Shown here: in pieces, positions 56,696 to 64,000 of the stretch
Position numbering within the stretch: the first letter of the stretch is position 1
Layout of the letters: every line of letters starts with the position of its first letter
Assembly (NCBI GenBank): GCA_002335605.1
Contig: BEDY01000005.1
Coordinates: 186,001-250,000 of the forward strand
From: Prillingera fragicola
Lineage: Eukaryota; Basidiomycota; Tremellomycetes; Trichosporonales; Trichosporonaceae
Direction of reading: 5' to 3'
Length of the DNA stretch: 64,000 nucleotides
Program-made: the position numbers and the translations under genes
The notes under the pieces: generated by a model
Seen by the model: only the letters and a program-made list of their open reading frames with translations
The model's database searches: none
Told to the model about the DNA's origin: nothing

Positions 56696-58042
56696 CCTTC
56701 CCACCCCTGAGAGCAACCTTCTCCCCAGGCGTTCTATTCTCTCATGGGAGTCTCTAAACGACGCCACACCCAGTGCCCAGGTGGCGCCGCACGGACAATT
56801 CTCTTGGCCATCCCGGCCTTGAAATCCAAGCACTATCCAGTTTCTCTTGACGTGATATCCCTCATCCGCATCCTAGACCAGCCACGCAACCTTTGTACGA
56901 GTAGCCACATTTCTTCCGTAACGACAACGAACATTGTAGGATGTTATGCCTGATTCCACTACTGCTGTCTGCTGCAATCGGAACGGTGCCTCTTCAGTCA
57001 AACAGGTCCTATTCAGCCTCTTGTCATTGCACGACCACGGAGGCTGTGGCGCTGAATCCATTGTTCCGGACAAGGACCGAAGGCGGGGTCCGTTGCTGAA
57101 CAAAGTCTGTCTTCCAGGACTCGAAACGAGCCAGAAGCCGCTCTCGTCCTCGTCCGACGGCACCCGGTATGCGTGCGAGCGGATGTACCAACATGCGCAC
57201 TGTACACTCAGCTCCTCCGCACCACGAGCCACGCAACGGCCACTTTCTTCCGCACCAGAATAACATTGCAGGCTCGGAGAGGACACACGGGACGACGTAG
57301 GCTCACATACCCCGCCGCCTTGTGGCAAACAGTTCCTGCGGCGCCGCTGCAGGAAGCCAGGTCACCAGCATTGGGACAGGCAAGCAACGCCTTTCTTCGA
57401 TTTGCGTAGTTGTGGTTCCCATGCCGCCTCATGCCTCCCTTTCCGTTCCGTCTCGTAATCCTGGCCTCAGTTACCTGGTGGCACTACATGCGCAGGGCAA
57501 TGCAGTGAGAAGAATTCCGATTCCGCCGGCTCGCCCCACGTTCCCCCCTTGTCGAACGCCTCGCGAGGCGGGGCAGACCGTTCCGTCGTTACCTACCGAC
57601 GCACGGAAGTCGTCCTCGTCTCGAGAGCATTCCTGTCTACATTCCGTATTGACCGTCTCAGCCTCGCTATTCATCTGCCCCTTGGTCCGTTACGACCAGC
57701 TCGGCGTGCAATGATTACACGCCAAATGACTACCTACCCCGCTGTCAAGCCGCATAGCTCGGCACATGTGGTCGACGGGCGACCAAGCCCAGTGAGGCGC
57801 CGCCAACACCCCTGGCTACCTGCATGTGTGTGTCCGTGTTGAGGGGACTAACATAGGAATGCATGACATCACATTTATTTTCCGACAATAAGCCGTGCCC
57901 TCGACGCCATTTGGCGGCGCCATAAGGGATTTGACAAAGGATGTTGCAAGGGAAAAGACATCTTTGCGGCCATGCAGATAGGGTCCACAGAGAAGCAAAC
58001 AGGATTCCAAGGGCCGTCGCCGTAGGTGCAGCCTTTGCTGCC
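56696..58042. other. Convergent intergenic region HMG / aminopeptidase
   Basis: About 1.35 kb between two convergent stop codons. It is C/T-rich. Several short frames on both strands carry no known features. It is long for a convergent spacer here, so a non-coding RNA or a long 3' untranslated region is possible, but nothing specific supports one. Confidence 0.4.
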
Positions 58043-60536
58043 TTAGAGTTGCACACCGAGGTCCTTGGCGATCATCTTGCGAGCGATGGGGTGCTGATCA
58101 GGGAGGCCAGGTGTCAGCGGACATTGCTTGGAAGTTTGTTGCTAGCTGAACCCTCGACAATGGCGCCCACCGTGCCCTGGCAACTGCGTCGGCGTCGCCA
58201 CTACTGATGGGACGTCCAAAAGCACAGGTAGTCTTCTGGCCGCCGACGCCGAAGAGAGCCTCATCTGCTAAACAGCGCAAACTCACGTAGAAAGCGGCGT
58301 GCTCCGTAAAAGTCTTGCGAGCCAGCTCGGGGGTTTGCTTGTCCAGGAGACGGAAAATGGGCTGAATCAGGTGTCGGACCACGGGTCAGCGTTTTGCCAA
58401 GCAGTTTGACAGCAAGGTAAGGGTTGACTTACACGACAGAACTTCATGCGCCCCTTGGTAACAACCCATGCTGCAGAGGTGCGAGTCAGCTGTCTGAGAA
58501 CGCAAAGCACTGGACGCCGCCGGACAGATCGAAGACAGAGAGACCATGTGGTGCTCTCGGAATGCACGATGAAAACAATAAGGCGTCAGGTACGTACCAG
58601 CGGCGGACTCTGCATATTCGGGTCCTGACTTGAGCGCAATCTTGTAGAATCGCAGCTTGATTTCGGCGTTGTCTTGGTTATCCAGGGTATAGAGCTCGTC
58701 CAGTGCCTTGGCCACATTGGGCTCGAACGACGTCTTGGCGTCTAGCTCGTCTAGGAAGACACATTTCTGTGTAGACGAAAAGTCGGCCACGTCCGTTGGC
58801 GAGAACTGCGTCAAGTCGAGACTGTTGCGAGCCTTGTCCCAGCGATCGGCGAGCGCAACGCAAGGCTTGGACAGCGAGTCATCGTACTGCAGGTCAACGC
58901 ACAGGTCGAGACCACTGCCGTGAAGCCACTCGTCCCAGTCCACTTGGCCGAGCTTCTTCAGGTACTCTTCTGCGTTCGGCTGGCGGCCAAAGTAGTCAAA
59001 CAGGTGGGCGCGCCACTGGCCAGTAGTTATCGACGTGTTGGTAAACGTCTTGACATAGTCCTTCATATAAGGAAGGAAGTGGTCGAGACCACCAACAGTG
59101 CGCTCGAGGTAGAGCAGGAAGTTGGAGCCCTTCTCGTAAGGGACCTGGCTAAAGGCGTCATCGGGATCCTCGTGCTGCTTGTAGTCGGGAAGCATGCGCT
59201 GGAAGCGGGGGATGTCCTTGTAGCCCTTGAGCGACTCCTTGAGACCGACGCGGCCAATAATGTAGGACAGGTCACGAGCCTCCTTGCCATGCAGCTTGCC
59301 AATGATGAGGCGCTCGAGGTACGTCGTCCAGCCTTCGTTGAGCCAGAAGTGAGCCCACGAGGCACAACCGATGCTGTTGCCAAACCAGGAGTGACTGATC
59401 TCATGGGCAATGACATCCACGAGCGAGCGGTCGCCAGCAATGAGAGTGGGGGTGGCAAAGGTGAGGCAGCAGTTCTCCATGCCGCCGTAAGGGAACGAGT
59501 TGGGCAGAATGAGGAAGTCGAAGACGCCGAAACGATACGCCGAGGTAAAGTCCTCGGCCGTAGCGACCTGCTTGGCAGTGTCCTCTTCAAACTCCCAGTA
59601 TGCCGCCTTCATGGTCTCGGGCTCAGTCCAGACACCCGTGCGCCATGAACGGTCCTCTATGTCAGGGAAGGCCTTGTAGATGACCTCTCCAGAGGCAATG
59701 GCAATAAGGTACGAGGGAATCGCGACAGGCTGGTCGTAGACGTACTCGACCTTCTTTCCGGGCTCAAGGGCCTCCTCGCTGGGAGGAGACTGGCGGAGAC
59801 CCGACATGAGCACGGGGAGGATCGAGGTGACGCGCGACGAGTACGTGGTCTTGATGGCGGGGGTGTCCTGGCAGGGGAGCAGCGAGCGGCCGTGGATGGC
59901 CTGGCTCTGCGAGTAGAGGTAGGGGTATTTGCCGCTCTTGGTTTGGACTGGGTCAAGCCATCCGACCGAGGTGCAGTCCTTGGTCGTAGAGTAGTCAACC
60001 ACAACCTTCACACTCTTGCCCTTGGCGAGAGGCTCGGCGAGCTTGATGAATAGGCCCTCGCCCATGACCTCGATGCGCTGGCCGAGCTTCCAGTCCTGCC
60101 GGTCAGTATCTGCCATCCCGCAGAACAATCTACTCACTGCCTCCGCACCATCAACGGTGACCGAGGACACGTCGAGATAGCTCGCATCGAGGACAATCTC
60201 GTCAAGCTTATCTTTGGTCGCCTCGAGGGTCAAGGTAGCCTTGCCGCCGATAAGCTTCTTGTCCCAGTCAATCGACCAGTCAAGATCGATGTGGGTAGTG
60301 CGAACATCGGTATAGTTGGAGAGAGTGGAGAGGTCGCGGTCGTGAGGAGCCTCAGCCTGGGGGTAGAGAGGAGAGAAGGACATTGCGCGAGGAGTGGAGG
60401 TAAAGGGGCGAGGACGAGGAGCGCGTTGGTTGAGAGAAGGAAAGGGAGTCAAGAGTCGGGGGAGAGTTTTGAGAGATGTCAAGTGTCTCGGGTAGCAGAT
60501 GGTCTGACGAGTAGCTAGCTGCTGAGCGATACGCAT
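58043..60536 (-). CDS. LTA4H: Leukotriene A4 hydrolase-type zinc aminopeptidase (M1 family)
   Basis: Metallo-aminopeptidase with likely epoxide hydrolase activity in the family. The zinc and catalytic site is complete: PYGGMENCCLTF, HEISHSWFGNS and the NEGWTTYLERLI Glu. HEISHSW plus NEGWTTYLER is the LTA4H rather than the broad aminopeptidase-N pattern. The C-terminal helical domain is split by short introns and ends ELARKTFTEHAAFYHPIARKMIAKDLGV, typical of LTA4H. An in-frame intron (GTGAGTAG...CGGCAG near 60090-60137) must be removed before DWKLGQRIEV. The first ~50 residues (MRIAQQLATRQTICYPRH...) are Arg/Leu/Ser-rich and acid-free, like a mitochondrial leader. A second Met (MSFSPLYP) begins the usual cytosolic form. 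Confidence 0.93.
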
Positions 60537-60829
60537 GGAATGTCAAAAACAGGCTTAGCATGCTGTTCAACCTCGCGCTCTCGACGTGTGACCATGCGGG
60601 TGACGGCGACCTCCACCCGGATCTTGCCGTCAACGAGCGGGATCAAAATGAGATTATGGCTATTTCCAGCTTAGACATGACCCAATTCAAACGGGACGCA
60701 AGACTAATGCATTATGCATGAACAAGATATGATAGACGCAGATGGCGACAATATGTATACAGCTCTAGATGTGGGATAGATATTGCCGATCAATAGGCGG
60801 AGTGTGTGTTGGGAACCATGGCTTTTCTA
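60537..60829. other. Intergenic region aminopeptidase / EamA transporter
   Basis: About 290 bases, the aminopeptidase promoter and the 3' flank of the transporter gene. A T-rich area lies near 60690-60760. No gene seen. Confidence 0.35.
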
Positions 60830-62378
60830 CTACTTCAAGTCGTCGCTGCGCTTGGGCGAGTTGTTGGCATTCAGCGTTGCCGAACTGGACGCGTTGCTGG
60901 TCGCATCGCACGGTGAAGGGGTGCGGACAACGGGAACTCTCAGATTGTTGGAGGAAGGGTCATCTGTGGGAACAGATGCGTACGAGTATGACTCGCCGCG
61001 GACTGTCCTGGTCCCCCGTGGCACAGGCGAGGGCTCACGGGAGATGGGACGCGATTCGGGGTCGGAGACCTGCTTGGGAGGGTTGCTCTTAAGAGTGCCC
61101 ATCTGAGGGAATTAGTCGCTGGTATCTGGAATATTACAACGTGACTCACCGCAACCCAACCTGCAGCCGACAGAATGATCACCATGCCGCAGAAGCTGAT
61201 AAGGGAAGGGATCTTCTGGAAGACCAGGAATTCGAGAATGACAGCAAAGAAGATCTGGACATTAGCAAGCCAACATTGTGGGTCACGCCTGTGGCACTCA
61301 CCTGCATGTACATTGCCAGGCCCGCACGACCGGCCTTCTCGCGTTGCAGGCCAAAGGTGAGGAACGCCTGTGCACAGAACCCAAATATGCCAATCACGAA
61401 GATGAGCACAAAGCCCAAGGTGGTGTTGGGCCACTTGAGTGGACCAGGAGTGAGGAGTACGGCTCTTGGTGGAGTCAGCGGGCGGAAGGACGTGATGACG
61501 ACAGCCACATCCGGATGCTTATCCGGAGAAGACCGATGTAATCGACTCACATCCCAGAAGTGACAGTGCATGCCAGCGAGAAAGCGCTGATCGAATGCAA
61601 AGCGTTTGCGCGTTTGCCGATGTGACGAATTGTGAGGTCTGGCGAGTCAACACGGGAAAGAAATGGTCGATAACTCACAAGCGCCAGCGGAAAAGAATAC
61701 ACCGATGACGGCGGCGGTAGCGGCGAGGGTTCGAGTGTTGGACGGCTCGTCCTCTCCGGGCAGAGGGGCTGCTCCGCTTCCATGAACACGGACACCCTCG
61801 GGGTGGGCAATAGGGGGCGACTTGTCAAAGTGATGCCCAAAGAGGAACGGGGGGCGCGAGATGAGGATAACACCGAACAGAGATGCCATCCCTGCAACGC
61901 CTTCCCGGACACCAAACGTCTCCCCTAACAAAAGATATCCAAGCAGAGCAGTTACCGTAGGCGTAAGGAAGCCAATGGTAATGGCGTCGCTCACACTAAG
62001 ACCACGGAGTGCCAGGTAAGCGCACAGAAGGCCAAAGAAGCCACAGAGGCCGCGGAATGCCAGCAACTTGCGCAGCTCTGGGGGCCCAAAGAACGGGTAG
62101 GGGTCTCTTTGCAGCAGAAGCGTGGCCCAGCAGCAGACGCCTGTGATGCCCATGCGAACGAAGATAAGAGTGAGAACAGACATGTCTGTGTTCTCCATGA
62201 GGTACTTGACGGCGGTTGACATGCAGGCGAACCAAAGCTGGGCGACGGCGATGAGAAATAGGCCGTAGTTGGCGTCCACGAGTGCCACGACGGTGGGGGG
62301 AACCCATGCACGTAGCCCAAGTCTTGCCTTCTCATACTGGCCCGCCAGCTGGTCCGTTGCATCTTGCATGGGACCCAT
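60830..62378 (-). CDS. EamA/DMT-superfamily transporter (SLC35G-like)
   Basis: Ten-helix drug/metabolite transporter with two EamA repeats. The first repeat starts YGLFLIAVAQLWFACMSTAVKYL, and the LRGLSVSDAITIGFLTPTVTALLGYLLLGE stretch is typical. A long polar loop (about 25 residues with PLPGEDEPS) joins the repeats. The second repeat is split by four or five short introns (encoded 61100-61690). The last exon from 61102 encodes a ~90-residue Ser/Pro/Asp-rich cytosolic tail. The start MGPMQDATDQLAGQ is preferred. Substrate unknown. Confidence 0.9.
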
Positions 62379-62780
62379 GGAAGCGGTTTGACGTAGTCGG
62401 ACGAGGTAAAGTTGGAGCAGCCACAGTTGGTGTTTGTCGGGCCGGGTGTTTTACTTGTAGATTTTGGCTGATCGGTTCGGGGGTAGTTGTTTCCAGACCT
62501 CTTGAGAATGGCTTTTCACAAGTCGAGTTGCAGACGAGGTCGAGCTTGATAAAAAACTGGCGCAGAGCTCGTTGAATGCGTACGTTGTGAAAGCAAAAAT
62601 GGAGCAGCAGCCTTCCGACGTCTTGGCCGCCTACCAGGGTGTGGGGTGGGGGACAGGTGTCGGTTACATCCGCCGTGCCCGGGCCCTGGCCGACCCCACC
62701 CCTGCGGTCAGTCAAACCGGAATTTCAGTTCGCCACCCAAATCCTCAAACTCGACATCACATCAACATCATCCATTCACC
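62379..62780. promoter_or_regulatory. Divergent promoter EamA / NXT1
   Basis: About 400 bases between two divergent starts. The NXT1 side has a CA/TC-rich leader (62740-62780). A CCACCC/GGGGTGGGG-type GC patch lies near 62640-62705. No gene seen. Confidence 0.4.
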
Positions 62781-63446
62781 ATGGCCGACGCTCAACCGTA
62801 CGCATCCATGCTCATGCATCGCTGACAACCAAAGACCAGCCCCGTGGTCATCTTCTGCTATTGACGCGGCGTCTCACGGTGCTATAGCGTTTGTCCAGAT
62901 CTACTACGAGGCATACGACGAGCCAACACGTCGCGCCCAGGTAGGTCCTATCAGCTGCCGATGTTGGCATCCACTGACACCTCCGCAGGAGGTCCCGCAG
63001 TTCTATCTCCCCTCAGCCAAGGTCATCTGGAACGGCAACCCCGTCACCCCCGATGCGCCGTCGATGACCGCGTTCCTCGAGGCGATGCCGCTGTCGCGAC
63101 ACGACCTGCAGACTCTTGACTGCCATCCTCTCAAGCGTGCGTTTGTGTGCACTGATATGACTCTGTACTAACATTTTAGCTCTTGAAGGCACAGCGGCGG
63201 GCGCCCCCGAGCTCCTCCTCACCGTCACCGGCTCGGTGCTGCACGGACCCATGGTCGTGAAAACCGGCGACAACCTCCCAACTGTCCCCTCCGAGAACCC
63301 GCGCAAGTTTCGCGAGGTCTTTGTTCTTCGCCCGATCGAGTCGGCAGAGGGCATGCAGCCCAAAGTGAGTCTTATTTGGACAGCAGACGGCCGTACTGAC
63401 TCTTTAGTACGCGATCCAGAGCGCAAACTTTCGTTTCATTGGGTAG
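62781..63446 (+). CDS. NXT1: NTF2-fold mRNA export factor, NXT1/p15-like
   Basis: Small partner of the Mex67/NXF1 mRNA export receptor. Exons 62781-62797, 62835-62940, 62989-63136, 63180-63364 and 63408-63446 give 164 residues. The NTF2 fold is clear: FVQIYYEAYDEPTRRAQ, FYLPSAKVIWNGNPV (the NGN is diagnostic for p15), FLEAMPLSRHDLQTLDCHPL, LLTVTGSVLHG, and a final SANFRFIG. In the family this dimer binds the NXF1 NTF2 domain. The loop between HPL and LLLTV is about 15 residues, near normal. It is divergent from the EamA gene. Confidence 0.94.
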
Positions 63447-63719
63447 TTGCCGCGACACTATCCCGAACCCGGCTCGGCACAGCCAGCGCGAGCAGAGCAT
63501 GTATCCTACACCACCATCGACAACATTAGAATGAATGCATACTAGACACCCCATGCCCACAGATGCCCTCCTCACTTACTGCAGCATCGCTTTTGTTACT
63601 GTTCCGTGTTTCTGAAACGACCAAATTTACCTCCGCTTTGGTGCCCCGCAGTCGCGGCGACGTGCGTGGTGACGCGTGAAGGCCGTCGACGGGTCACTCT
63701 TGACCATCCCACACTCACC

Positions 63720-64000
63720 ATGAGCAGCACACCTCGAGCGCGCAAGGCGCAGAGCGAGAAAACCGGTGCCACCGGCACCGCTGATGTCAAGCCTAAAGGA
63801 AAGCCTGTGGTGAGCTTTGCTGCAAATCGCAGCTCGGTCTGCGACGAGTGTTAACACTACCAGCAGAGTCAAGGATCTGGCGCACCTTTAGGTCTTCTAG
63901 CGCTTGCTTTGGGCGTAGGATTACTTGCATGGTATGGTGCAAAGGTAAGCTAGCCATACCACAAGGTTTACTGACCCAAAGACGTTTGGCCTCCTGGGCG
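63720..64000 (+). CDS. Small membrane protein, partial at the right edge
   Basis: Starts MSSTPRARKAQSEKTG, a Ser/Lys-rich, charged N-terminus. After the first intron (63810 to about 63862/63865) comes a single hydrophobic segment, PLGLLALALGVGLLAWYGAK. A second intron (from about 63944) leads to TFGLLG before the window ends. This resembles a one-helix tail-anchored or small organelle protein. No family is recognised and the C-terminus is missing. Confidence 0.55.

Noticed and set aside
56873..57328. 151-codon minus frame after the HMG-box gene
   Set aside because: No known motif; overlaps several equally long frames on both strands.
12781..63136. SAC3 and NXT1 both in one window as an mRNA-export cluster
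   Set aside because: They are about 46 kb apart with many unrelated genes between; co-location is most likely chance.
1..64000. CRISPR arrays, insertion sequences, retroelements, viral or toxin genes
   Set aside because: No direct-repeat arrays, reverse transcriptase, transposase, terminal repeats or viral proteins were seen; the content is a normal fungal chromosome.

Overview
The window is nuclear DNA of a GC-rich basidiomycete yeast. Nearly every gene is cut by short introns of about 40-60 nt with GTGAGT/GTAAGT-type donors and CAG/TAG acceptors. Genes are dense on both strands, and a Thr tRNA with an intron is present. The gene set (URA2/CAD, a DNAJC11-like J-protein, several DUF895/UNC93 transporters) suggests Tremellomycetes, probably a Trichosporonales-type yeast. 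That placement is inference from content and style; I could not run a search.

Left part (about 0.9-25.8 kb) is mostly housekeeping. In order: URA2/CAD (-), an HST3/HST4-type sirtuin (+), the mitochondrial processing peptidase alpha subunit (-), the mRNA-export scaffold SAC3 (+), a DNAJC11-like protein (-), a SMAP/AGE2-type ArfGAP (-) and a GDT1/TMEM165 cation transporter (+). The last gene is an unusual single reading frame (-) that joins two p27-type zinc ribbons, a complete Hal3-type phosphopantothenoylcysteine decarboxylase (PPCDC) and a Nus1-type cis-prenyltransferase subunit.

Middle part (about 26.1-48.6 kb) is an accessory catabolic block. It holds an acetate/ammonium (ATO) transporter, an UNC93-like transporter, a DAO-family FAD oxidoreductase, a HAD hydrolase, an MFS transporter, an EutQ-like cupin, a succinate-semialdehyde dehydrogenase, a GABA-type aminotransferase and a Zn2Cys6 regulator. 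These are followed by acetoacetyl-CoA synthetase, a second UNC93-like transporter and a TauD-type dioxygenase. Regulator, aminotransferase and SSADH lie head-to-tail, like a physical cluster of the yeast UGA3/UGA1/UGA2 regulon. Amine oxidase, cupin and transporters beside them suggest breakdown of an amine or polyamine through GABA to succinate. The promoters carry striking inverted and direct repeats.

Right part: an intron-bearing tRNA-Thr(AGU) ends the block. A gene-poor stretch of about 6 kb follows (49.0-55.3 kb), holding one plausible three-exon orphan gene (50880-51762). It lies upstream of an HMG-box transcription factor (55311-56695). After that come an LTA4H-type aminopeptidase with a possible alternative mitochondrial start, an EamA/DMT transporter, the mRNA-export partner NXT1/p15, and the start of a small membrane protein cut by the window edge. 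Exon boundaries given in entries were read by hand from splice signals and codon phase.
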